A stretch of 64,000 bases of DNA, taken from assembly GCA_000434195.1 (NCBI GenBank), contig HF994469.1:56905-120904 (forward strand), in the 5' to 3' direction. The position numbers and the translations under genes are program-made. The DNA is from Clostridium sp. CAG:780 (GTDB lineage: Bacteria; Bacillota; Clostridia; TANB77; CAG-508). Numbering within the stretch: the stretch's first letter is position 1; each line of letters begins with the position of its first letter. Below are positions 1 to 7,484 of the stretch, piece after piece. The notes beneath the pieces were generated by a model. That model searched no databases. It saw only the letters and a list, made by a program, of their open reading frames with translations, and was not told where the DNA came from.

Positions 1-5
1 ATAAA

Positions 6-887
6 ATGCAAGTATTAGGAAGAGGTGCTTGTTCAGTTGTATATAAATATGGAGATAATCAAGTTATTAAAGTATTAAATGAAAGTGGTATGAAACTTCA
101 TAACGAAGAACAATTTGAACAATTACTAAGAATTAATAATGATATTTGTGTATTCCCACAAAATAAGGTTGAAATTGATGGAAAATTCCAAGGATATACA
201 ATGGAATTTGTTGATGGACAACAATTACAAGAAAAAATAGGAAAAATCGATTTAGATACATTAATAGGCGCAATAAAAAAAGCAGAACGAGATATAAGAA
301 ATTTGGCACAAGATAAAGTATTCTTTCAAGATTTAAATCAAGGAGGAATAATGTGGGATGAAAAAAGTGATAGAATAAAAATTATAGATACAGACTTTTT
401 TGAAGTTAATCAAGATTTTGAAGAAGAAGAATGTTTTAATGCAAATATGACATCGTTTAATACAATGTTAGAAATGGAATTGGGAATAATGGCAGGACAA
501 GCAAAGGGATTAGCAGAGTATTTACATACCAATCCACAATTTAGTAATGCTTATAGGGAATATATATTAGGCTCATTAATGGGAAAAGAGTCTTCTGTAG
601 TTGATTTAATTCAAATTGCAAGAGAAGTAATAGAAAATGAATTTGGAGTTATACCACAAAATTTAGCAGAAATGAGAGAATTAGTAGGTGAACAAGAAAT
701 TGAAATATCTGATGTTACAGATACACCTACATTTTTGCCTCCTGATCAACAAGTTGGTACTCCTATTTTAGGAAAGCAAGTATTAGAAGAAATGTCAGAT
801 ACACAATTGACCGATGAAACGGAGAATGAAATGGCAAGTCAAGAATTGGAATTACAACAACAAAGTAGTGTAGAACAAGCAAGATGA
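6..887 (+). CDS. Divergent protein-kinase-like protein
   Basis: The 293-aa product has a shortened kinase fold. A glycine loop (LGRGACSVVYK, residues 4-14) is followed by a Lys at 22 in VIKV. A catalytic-loop-like FQDLNQGG (107-114) lacks the His-Arg of HRD but keeps Asp and Asn, and DTD (128-130) stands in for DFG. The rest is acidic and Gln-rich with no membrane segment. Few residues precede the glycine loop and the start is at the window edge, so the true start may lie upstream. It could be an active small-molecule or protein kinase, or a pseudokinase; the substrate is unknown. The next gene begins 35 bp downstream, so the two are probably co-transcribed. Confidence 0.55.
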   Translation: MQVLGRGACSVVYKYGDNQVIKVLNESGMKLHNEEQFEQLLRINNDICVFPQNKVEIDGKFQGYTMEFVDGQQLQEKIGKIDLDTLIGAIKKAERDIRNLAQDKVFFQDLNQGGIMWDEKSDRIKIIDTDFFEVNQDFEEEECFNANMTSFNTMLEMELGIMAGQAKGLAEYLHTNPQFSNAYREYILGSLMGKESSVVDLIQIAREVIENEFGVIPQNLAEMRELVGEQEIEISDVTDTPTFLPPDQQVGTPILGKQVLEEMSDTQLTDETENEMASQELELQQQSSVEQAR

Positions 888-922
888 CTTTAGAAATATC
901 TTAAAAAGGAGAGGATGAGCGA

Positions 923-1627
923 ATGAATAAAGAAAATATAAAAAATATTTTAATGTCAATAAGAAATCCGGAAAATGAACATATAGTAAATTATCTGTTA
1001 GGACAAGTGGATATGAAAGACGATAAAAGTATTAGTGAAATTGCAGAAAGTTTAGGAAACGACGAAAATAATATAAGAACTTTTTTATTGAAAAAAATTC
1101 AAGAAAAACAAGAGCAGACAAATGACGAAAAATATCCAATTAATGATATGTTTACTTATGGGGTGTCAGAACATTGCATTCATTTACATTTGCCGGGAGA
1201 TTTGAATAAGAAAATGGCTGAAAATGGAATAGTAAAAACTATATCGATGGTTAATCTAAGACTATTAGATGCCATAAGCAAAATACAAGCTTTAAAGGAT
1301 GAAAAGTTTTATAGATTTGAAGGTAAAGATAGTATATATATGATTTCTCCTATAGTAATAAAAAGAGAGATGAGATTTTTAGAAGGATTGGATTTTAAAA
1401 CTCAATCATATAGCAAAAAACAATTAGAAGATGAAAAATTTGTTAGAGAAAATCCTGAAGCGGAGCTTGCTGTTCATATCTTTGGAAAAGGTAAAAATAT
1501 TGGTACTGCATCAATAGATTTTGATACAATTAATACAACAGAATGGCAAGAAAAAAGAGATACCGCAATGAAGGAGTTAAGAGAAAAATTAGCAAATAGA
1601 GAAGATAAAACTGATATAGAGAAATAA
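923..1627 (+). CDS. Hypothetical protein, 234 aa
   Basis: I do not recognise this protein. It is soluble, charged and without signal peptide. Residues 1-65 are helical and resemble a small winged-helix or HTH unit (SISEIAESLGNDENNIRTFL), and the middle part has a CIHLHLPGDL stretch. AGGAGAGG precedes the ATG at suitable distance. It lies between the kinase-like gene and an acetyltransferase in one transcription unit with gaps of 35 and 18 bp. The HTH assignment is inference from pattern only. Confidence 0.6.
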   Translation: MNKENIKNILMSIRNPENEHIVNYLLGQVDMKDDKSISEIAESLGNDENNIRTFLLKKIQEKQEQTNDEKYPINDMFTYGVSEHCIHLHLPGDLNKKMAENGIVKTISMVNLRLLDAISKIQALKDEKFYRFEGKDSIYMISPIVIKREMRFLEGLDFKTQSYSKKQLEDEKFVRENPEAELAVHIFGKGKNIGTASIDFDTINTTEWQEKRDTAMKELREKLANREDKTDIEK

Positions 1628-1645
1628 GACTTAAGGGAGGAAATT

Positions 1646-2212
1646 ATGACAGAAAAGGAAAAGATGTTGGTTGGAGAGCTATACAATGCTAACTATGATG
1701 AAAATTTGATAAATGAAAGAAATCTAGCAAAAGAAAAATGCTTTGAATATAACAATATAAAACCATCAGATACAGAAAAAAGAACTAAAGTGATGAAAGC
1801 AATATTAGGACATACAGGTGAGAAATTTTTAATAGAACAACCATTTATTTGTGACTATGGATATAACATAAAAATAGGTGAAAATTTTTATTCAAATCAT
1901 AATTTAATAATATTAGATGCGAATACGGTAGAATTTGGAAATAATGTATTTATAGCACCAAATTGTGGTTTCTATACAGCAGGACATCCATTGGACTATA
2001 AAACAAGAAATGAAGGGCTAGAATACGGAAAGCCTATTAAAATTGGAAACAATGTATGGATTGGTGGAAATGTTATTGTACTTCCAGGAGTGACGATAGG
2101 CGACAATTCTGTTATAGGCGCAGGAAGTGTGGTAAATAAAGATATACCAGCAAATGTGGTAGCAGTTGGAAAACCTTGTAAAGTAATAAAAGAATTACAA
2201 AATAGTAAATAA
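1646..2212 (+). CDS. maa: Maltose/galactoside O-acetyltransferase family
   Basis: This 188-aa protein matches the hexapeptide-repeat sugar O-acetyltransferases (Maa/LacA/NodL), which move acetyl from acetyl-CoA to sugar hydroxyls. Visible features are the N-terminal helical Mac domain (TEKEKMLVGELYNANYDENL), the substrate segment with NCGFYTAGHPLD (the His is the family catalytic residue), and left-handed beta-helix repeats in the C-terminal third (IGNNVWIGGNVIVLPGVTIGDNSVIGAGSVV). It ends with the usual VAVGKPCKVIKEL. Length is normal. GGGAGG lies 6 bp before the ATG. The physiological sugar cannot be read from the sequence. Confidence 0.9.
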   Translation: MTEKEKMLVGELYNANYDENLINERNLAKEKCFEYNNIKPSDTEKRTKVMKAILGHTGEKFLIEQPFICDYGYNIKIGENFYSNHNLIILDANTVEFGNNVFIAPNCGFYTAGHPLDYKTRNEGLEYGKPIKIGNNVWIGGNVIVLPGVTIGDNSVIGAGSVVNKDIPANVVAVGKPCKVIKELQNSK

Positions 2213-2259
2213 AACACACGATTAGAGTAAAAAGTCCAGAATAAAAAACGTTAAAGGTA

Positions 2260-2288
2260 TTGAATTATTATGTAAAGTATGATATAAT
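2260..2288 (+). promoter_or_regulatory. Sigma-A-type promoter for the 2331 gene
   Basis: TTGAAT at 2260-2265 and TATAAT at 2283-2288 are separated by 17 bp, about 40 bp before the start codon of the next gene. Confidence 0.65.
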
Positions 2289-2330
2289 AATTCCAGCAAT
2301 TCCCAATTTGAAGAAAGGGGAGAAAATTTT

Positions 2331-2672
2331 ATGACTATGGTAGAACGCCTGAATAAGCTTACCTATGGACCTTTGTTGGGCTTGAAGCCTGGCACGGTGA
2401 TAGGCATCTTTCGAGACAAACAAGAAAGTGTACGCTTTGCTGGGCGCGAGCCTTGGAACCATCCGGTGAAAAACCGGAATGTGTTCTGGGATTTGACCCG
2501 GCATAAGAAAATCAAGTATCTGGGTAACTATAGGTCTACTTTGGTCCCCGCTATCTTCTTTGACGCCAGTGCGTTGTATGACGAGGCGTTTAAAAGAAAG
2601 GTACGAGTTGAACTGCTTATGTTGCAGTTCGACCCCGATGAGTTGCAGATTTTTACTTATCAGATTAAGTAA
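2331..2672 (+). CDS. Orphan hypothetical protein, G+C-rich
   Basis: A 113-aa soluble basic protein that I do not recognise. The ATG follows GAAAGGGGAG at good spacing. Base composition and codon use differ from the neighbours: many CTG, GGC, CGC, ACC and CCG codons in a genome that uses AGA, GGA and TTA. It is a single-gene unit with its own promoter (2260-2288) and a terminator (2684-2718) shared with the convergent gene at 2733-3383, which has the same odd composition. This suggests recent acquisition as a cargo pair. No function is proposed. Confidence 0.65.
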   Translation: MTMVERLNKLTYGPLLGLKPGTVIGIFRDKQESVRFAGREPWNHPVKNRNVFWDLTRHKKIKYLGNYRSTLVPAIFFDASALYDEAFKRKVRVELLMLQFDPDELQIFTYQIK

Positions 2673-2683
2673 AAGTTAAACGC

Positions 2684-2718
2684 AAAATAGCCACATTCGA
2701 TAAGAATGTGGCTATTTT
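2684..2718. terminator. Bidirectional terminator
   Basis: Perfect 15-bp inverted repeat (AAAATAGCCACATTC, 5-nt loop, its complement) with T-runs on both strands, between two convergent genes. Confidence 0.9.
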
Positions 2719-2732
2719 GTATGAGGGATTTA

Positions 2733-3383
2733 TTAGCAAAACCAACTGCTTTCTTCAAAACCGCGTTGCTTCAGCGAAACCGGAACTTTGCTGTTGGAAG
2801 AAACGTAAGTATTTCCGTCCAGATAGACAAAAACAGTACAATTCTTTACCGTGGCAAAATGCCCAACTTTAGCAGCTGCTTGGTTGTCAAAACAGTCTGT
2901 GGCTAAAATGGGGTAGAAGGTTATTCCTTCAAAAATGGTTCCCCCAGGAATTACCCGAATGCAATGCTGAAACAATGTATCAGGTAAGCCCTTTAGTCCA
3001 ACGATAGAACAGTAGCTTGCACAATCCTCACGGAACTTTGCTTGTTGCGAAGACTTGACGAATTCGCTCAGCGGGGAAAGAACTTTTTTACCTTCTTCAT
3101 TCAACTGAAAATCAGGATTAAGAATGAAGTTGTCAGAACGGATAAAACCGTTGTTCCACAACACCTTTAAATACTTAATGGCGTCGGGGAGAAGATAAAG
3201 TTTGCCACCGGAAGAAAATACAAGAACTCCTTTTCCGGAAAGGTAGGTGCGATCTCGCTCACTGAACCAGATGCCATGAAATTCTTCGCGATAAGCAAGT
3301 TTTTTGCGCTTAACAAGTTCCCTCTCGTTTGAGACAGGAAGAGCTACGCTCTTTAAAAATGTGAGGTCTTTGCTGTCCTTCAT
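2733..3383 (-). CDS. Orphan hypothetical protein, G+C-rich
   Basis: A 216-aa protein of unknown function with no transmembrane segment or recognised motif. An N-terminal basic region (KRKKLAYREEFHGIWFSERDR) is followed by a possible winged-helix-like stretch. The C-terminal half has Cys residues (DCASYCSIVGLKGLP, ATDCFDNQ). AAGGAGAG lies before the ATG. On the minus strand TTGCAT-17-TATACT at about 3445-3475 is a plausible promoter. G+C is visibly higher than in the flanking genes, as in its convergent neighbour. Confidence 0.6.
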   Translation of the reverse strand: MKDSKDLTFLKSVALPVSNERELVKRKKLAYREEFHGIWFSERDRTYLSGKGVLVFSSGGKLYLLPDAIKYLKVLWNNGFIRSDNFILNPDFQLNEEGKKVLSPLSEFVKSSQQAKFREDCASYCSIVGLKGLPDTLFQHCIRVIPGGTIFEGITFYPILATDCFDNQAAAKVGHFATVKNCTVFVYLDGNTYVSSNSKVPVSLKQRGFEESSWFC

Positions 3384-3537
3384 AATTACTCTCCTTTATT
3401 AATATAAAATGATTTGTAATGCCTAAGTTGTCCAACAAGGAGATTAAAAAACTTAGAATACTTATAGTATACCATAAATTTACATAAAATGCAAATTCAA
3501 CATAAGTAAAAAGCAACATTTTAAGGATATAATAAAA

Positions 3538-3568
3538 ACATTCTACTATATATTAAGCAGAATGCTTA
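3538..3568 (-). terminator. Weak terminator of the CDF gene
   Basis: On the minus strand a short stem (CATTCT/AGAATG) is followed by TTTTT just downstream of the CDF stop codon. The stem is short, so confidence is low. Confidence 0.35.
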
Positions 3569-3578
3569 TAAATATAAA

Positions 3579-4436
3579 TTATATAGGGTTAACATGAATT
3601 ATTGACAAATATACAGAATCTAAAGAGTTTAATTCCTTTTCTAGTTTGTCAGCGATTTGATGACTATCAAAAGTAGACATATTTCCGTCAACATATATTG
3701 AAATGGAAATTAAATATTTGTATCCCACAGGCTTTGAAGTAAGATGGTTAATCTTTTGAATAGAGGGATAGTTCTTAACTATATCCAAAATTTTTTGCTT
3801 GGTTTCGTCGTCCATAGAAGAATCCATTAAAACATCATAACTGTCAATAAAGAGCTTGATTCCAGTAATACAAATTAAAATAGAAATGCCAATACCAACA
3901 ATACCGTCAAACCAGTATATTCCAAACATGCTAAGAATAATAGAAATCAATGTAAAAGTTGTAACAATACAATCGTTTCTATGATCTTGTTTTAAGGCTT
4001 TTATAAGTATGCTGTCAGTCCTTTTTGATAAAAATCTGGTATATACAAAAAGTATCAGTTTAATTGTAATTGTGATAATGCAGACGATTATTGCTAGATT
4101 TGGAACAGAAATTTCTTTAGGATTAAACAAAGAAATAACCGAATCATATATTAATTTCAAGGCAATAAAAATCATTGATAAACTAATGAACAAAGAAAAT
4201 ATGTATTCAGCTTTTCCGTGTCCAAAATTATGAGAGTCGTCGCTAGGAGCTCTTGAAATTTTTCCACCAATATAGCTCATTAAAGAAGCAAAAATGTCTC
4301 CTGCACTATTTGCTGCATCAGCGATTAAAGCTTGGCTTTTACTCAGAAAACCCACAATAAACTTGATAATTAGTAAAAAAATATTTCCAGCAATTCCAGC
4401 AATAGTAGCTTTATGAATATCAGAATATCTCTCCAT
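3579..4436 (-). CDS. Cation diffusion facilitator (CDF) transporter
   Basis: This 285-aa membrane protein belongs to the CDF family, which exports divalent metals (Zn, Fe, Mn, Co) against protons. Six hydrophobic segments are visible. The metal-site signature in TM2 is DAANSAGD, the loop with HNFGHGKAEY follows, and a second acidic pair lies in TM5 (WFDGIVGIGISI). The C-terminal cytoplasmic domain (about 205-285) has the usual HLTSKPVGYKYLISISIYVDG pattern with a late HQIADKLE. GGAGTG precedes the ATG. It is monocistronic and divergent from ppa. The metal cannot be decided from sequence; DxxND-type sites often go with Mn or Zn. Confidence 0.9.
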   Translation of the reverse strand: MERYSDIHKATIAGIAGNIFLLIIKFIVGFLSKSQALIADAANSAGDIFASLMSYIGGKISRAPSDDSHNFGHGKAEYIFSLFISLSMIFIALKLIYDSVISLFNPKEISVPNLAIIVCIITITIKLILFVYTRFLSKRTDSILIKALKQDHRNDCIVTTFTLISIILSMFGIYWFDGIVGIGISILICITGIKLFIDSYDVLMDSSMDDETKQKILDIVKNYPSIQKINHLTSKPVGYKYLISISIYVDGNMSTFDSHQIADKLEKELNSLDSVYLSIIHVNPI

Positions 4437-4537
4437 GATAATAACACTCCTTATAATTTAAGTATAATAAGAATGATATCATAAATATGCCTTAATATCT
4501 ACTATTTTAATAAAATTGAAAAAAATATAAATTTTCT

Positions 4538-4566
4538 TTGACTTTTTGTAATAAATAGCTTAGAAT
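4538..4566 (+). promoter_or_regulatory. Promoter of the ppa operon
   Basis: TTGACT at 4538-4543, 17 bp, TAGAAT at 4561-4566, 44 bp before the ppa start. Confidence 0.65.
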
Positions 4567-4609
4567 AGAGGAGAATAAGAATTAGATAAAAAGAAAAGAG
4601 GTTTTTTAT

Positions 4610-5149
4610 ATGAATATATGGCATGACATAGCAGAAGATAGAATAAAAAAAGATGATTTTGTAGCGGTTGTTGAAATACCAAAAGGTTGCAAAAACAAGT
4701 ATGAACTTGATAAAAAAACAGGAATGTTAAGACTAGATAGAATTTTATATACAGCGACACATTATCCAGCAAATTATGGATTTATTCCAAGAACATATGC
4801 AGGAGATCACGACCCACTAGATGTACTAGTTCTTTGCCAAGAACCAATTTATCCATTAACATTGGTGGAATGTTATCCTGTGGGAGTTCTAAGAATGACT
4901 GATAGCAATGAAGAAGATGAAAAAATAATAGCAATAGCAAAAAAAGATCCTTTCTTAAATTGCTATAATGACATATCAGAACTTCCAGCACAATTATCAG
5001 CTGAAATAATGCACTTTTTTGAAGTGTACAAACAATTAGAAGGAAAGAAAACAACAATAGATAAAATGATGGGAAGAAAAGAAGCAGAAGAGGTCATACA
5101 AGAAACAATAGATAACTATAAAAAGGAATTTGAAAATAAAGAGGGGTAA
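4610..5149 (+). CDS. ppa: Inorganic pyrophosphatase, family I
   Basis: The 179-aa protein hydrolyses PPi to two phosphates and so pulls biosynthetic reactions forward. It carries the family I signature DHDPLDVLVL at residues 66-75, with the metal-binding Asp residues, and the conserved YPANYGFIPRTYAGD before it. Length is normal for a bacterial soluble hexameric enzyme. AAGAGG precedes the ATG. A TPR protein follows after only 3 bp, so translation may be coupled. Confidence 0.95.
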   Translation: MNIWHDIAEDRIKKDDFVAVVEIPKGCKNKYELDKKTGMLRLDRILYTATHYPANYGFIPRTYAGDHDPLDVLVLCQEPIYPLTLVECYPVGVLRMTDSNEEDEKIIAIAKKDPFLNCYNDISELPAQLSAEIMHFFEVYKQLEGKKTTIDKMMGRKEAEEVIQETIDNYKKEFENKEG

Positions 5150-5152
5150 ACG

Positions 5153-6379
5153 ATGATTGAAAAAATAATATTTAACGTACTTGCCTTCACATTATTTATT
5201 CTGATGTTTATACAATTAATAAGAAAAAATGACACTAGCTATGTGTACCTACTAGTGGCACAATTTATAGGAATAACCATAAACTTCATAGAGTTAAGTA
5301 TAGGAAAAAGTTTTGGTTTTGTAGCAAAATTGATAATGTACATGCTGTCAGTAATTTTGCCAGCATTTGTAATGTGGCTTGAATACAAGAAAAAGATTGA
5401 ATTTGCAGAGATTTTTAATTTAGCGATGGCTACAATATATTCAAAAGCAGGAAAAGACGAGGAGGCTAAAAAATATTTAAACAAATTAATCGACAAATAT
5501 CCTAACAGTTACAAAGGTCATATGCTACTGGCACAAATATATGAGAAACAAGAAAAGTATGAATCAGCGCTAGATGAATATGAAAGAGCTTATGATATTA
5601 ATCCTACAAACAAGAATATTTATTTAAAAATAGGCAAATTATATGGAAACGTAGGAAGAGAAGATGAAGCAATACAAATATTTAATGACTTATTGAAAAA
5701 GAACCCAGAATATTATGAAGCAAGCATGATTTTGGGAGACATACTAAACAAAAAACAAAACTACAAAGAAGCAGTACAAGTTTATATGAATGCACTAAAA
5801 TATAGACCGGCAGATTATGAACTATATTACAATTTGGGAATGACATATACATTACTAAATGATTTTTCAAAAGCAAAAGAATGTTATGAAAAGGCTGCAC
5901 AGATAAATACTTTATTGTATCATGCAAAATACAGCATTGGACAATTAAATCTACTTTATGGAGATTTGGATGAAGCAGAAAAACAATTCATGGAATGTAT
6001 AGATGCGGAAGAAGTTGAAGCTGGAGCGTATTATTACTTAGCTAGAATCGCAATGGTAAAAGGTGAACTTGATAAAGCAAAAAATTACGCAAATATAGCA
6101 ATAGAAGAAAATGCAGAAATATACAATAAAATACTAGATGAGAATATATTTGCACCGATCGCAAAGCAAGTAAATAAACCTAAAATTACGGTGGAAACGA
6201 AAAAAAGAGGAAAAAGAAAAACTTTAAGTAAAAAAGAAAAATACATAGATGAACATTTAGACAAGACATGTAAATTAGTAGGGAAATTAAACAACAATGA
6301 CATAGAAATGATAGAAAACATGAGAAAAACAAAAAATCAAGATTTTAGAAATAAAGATGATATTCAAAGGGAATACTAA
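5153..6379 (+). CDS. Membrane-anchored TPR-repeat protein
   Basis: The 408-aa protein has two or three N-terminal membrane helices (residues about 3-20, 27-45 and 58-80), then an array of tetratricopeptide repeats from about residue 85 to 330 (for example YKGHMLLAQIYEKQEKYESAL, with A/G/Y at TPR positions). A basic, Lys/Arg-rich tail starts near residue 345. TPR arrays are scaffolds for protein complexes. Here the array would face the cytoplasm or the cell surface depending on topology. It is tightly linked to ppa and precedes uppP by 50 bp. The partner is unknown. Confidence 0.75.
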   Translation: MIEKIIFNVLAFTLFILMFIQLIRKNDTSYVYLLVAQFIGITINFIELSIGKSFGFVAKLIMYMLSVILPAFVMWLEYKKKIEFAEIFNLAMATIYSKAGKDEEAKKYLNKLIDKYPNSYKGHMLLAQIYEKQEKYESALDEYERAYDINPTNKNIYLKIGKLYGNVGREDEAIQIFNDLLKKNPEYYEASMILGDILNKKQNYKEAVQVYMNALKYRPADYELYYNLGMTYTLLNDFSKAKECYEKAAQINTLLYHAKYSIGQLNLLYGDLDEAEKQFMECIDAEEVEAGAYYYLARIAMVKGELDKAKNYANIAIEENAEIYNKILDENIFAPIAKQVNKPKITVETKKRGKRKTLSKKEKYIDEHLDKTCKLVGKLNNNDIEMIENMRKTKNQDFRNKDDIQREY

Positions 6380-6429
6380 AAGAAAAAAAGAATATACTTT
6401 GTATATAATAATAGGAAGGAAAAAACAAT

Positions 6430-7239
6430 ATGGAAATTTATCAATCAATAATATTAGGAATAGTCCAAGGACTAACAGAATTTTTACCGATATCGAGCTC
6501 AGCACATTTAAATGTATTTCCATGGATTTTTAACTGGCCAACATTATCAGATGGAATGGATGTAGCTTTACATATAGGAACGCTTTTAGCATTAGTTATA
6601 TTCTTCTTTAAGGATTGGGTAAATCTAGTAAAAGCAGGATATAAAAAGGCTGTGAAAAAAGAAGATTCGATAGAAGGAAAAATGTTTTGGTATTTAGTTG
6701 CGGCAACAATACCAGCAGGAATACTAAGTATAGTTTTAGACAAAATATCTTCTAAAATAATAGGAGAGAATATAAATGTAAAAATGGCTGTAATAGCAGC
6801 TTCATTAATTATAATGGGTATAATTTTATACATAGTAGACAAAAAAGCAAAATCAAAAACAGATTATGAACATATTACTTTAAAACAATCAATATTAATA
6901 GGAATATCTCAGGCGATAGCAGCTGCTTTTCCTGGAGTTTCACGTAGTGGAATAACAATGACAGTAGCAAGAGCACTAAAAATTGATAGAGAAAGTGCAG
7001 CAAAATTTTCTTTTATGCTAGCAATGCCAATAACTTTAGCAGCAGTTGTGTTTGACCTAAATAAATTTAAGTTTGATTTATCGCTTATATTAGGAATACT
7101 TGCAAGTTTTATAGTTGGAATAATAGTAATAAAATTCTTGTTAAATTATTTGAAAAAAGGAAGCTTTAAAGTATTTGCAATTTATAGAATAGTGATAGGA
7201 ATTTTAATTATAGGAATACTAGTATTCAGAATGATGTAA
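6430..7239 (+). CDS. uppP: Undecaprenyl-diphosphatase UppP/BacA
   Basis: The 269-aa polytopic membrane enzyme dephosphorylates undecaprenyl-PP so that the lipid carrier can be reused in cell-wall synthesis. The two family motifs are present: QGLTEFLPISSSAHL (residues 13-27, with the catalytic Glu17 and the SSSAH run) and FPGVSRSGITM near residue 165. About seven to eight hydrophobic segments are visible. AGGAAGG precedes the ATG. A DUF368 (PopT-like) protein at 24407-25222 may serve the same lipid cycle by returning the carrier across the membrane. Confidence 0.95.
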   Translation: MEIYQSIILGIVQGLTEFLPISSSAHLNVFPWIFNWPTLSDGMDVALHIGTLLALVIFFFKDWVNLVKAGYKKAVKKEDSIEGKMFWYLVAATIPAGILSIVLDKISSKIIGENINVKMAVIAASLIIMGIILYIVDKKAKSKTDYEHITLKQSILIGISQAIAAAFPGVSRSGITMTVARALKIDRESAAKFSFMLAMPITLAAVVFDLNKFKFDLSLILGILASFIVGIIVIKFLLNYLKKGSFKVFAIYRIVIGILIIGILVFRMM

Positions 7240-7243
7240 AAAC

Positions 7244-7276
7244 AAAAAATGTGGTTTTAAGAAACTACATTTTTTC
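7244..7276 (+). terminator. Terminator after uppP
   Basis: AAAAAATGTGGTTT pairs with AAACTACATTTTTT over a 4-nt loop, ending in a T-run. Confidence 0.8.
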
Positions 7277-7344
7277 TACTTTTAATCAGAAATATTGCAA
7301 AAATATTACAATATTGCATCTTGTTTACAATTACGCAAAACATG

Positions 7345-7372
7345 TTGACTTTTTTCTAAAAAAAGATACAAT
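7345..7372 (+). promoter_or_regulatory. Promoter of the type IV pilus operon
   Basis: TTGACT at 7345-7350, 16 bp, TACAAT at 7367-7372. It lies upstream of a strong leader hairpin and the PilM-like gene. Confidence 0.6.
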
Positions 7373-7405
7373 TATATTGTATATTTGTAGAAAAATGAAA
7401 AAAAT

Positions 7406-7449
7406 GCAAAAATTGATAAAATAAAATAGTATTTTTTATCAATTTTTGC
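7406..7449 (+). promoter_or_regulatory. 16-bp leader hairpin before pilM
   Basis: GCAAAAATTGATAAAA (7406-7421) pairs perfectly with 7434-7449 over a 12-nt loop. No T-run follows, so it is not a simple terminator. It sits 35 bp before the pilM start codon in the transcribed leader, so it could stabilise or attenuate the pilus mRNA. Confidence 0.5.
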
Positions 7450-7484
7450 AAAACATAAGTAAAAGAAAAACGAAAGGATTAAAT

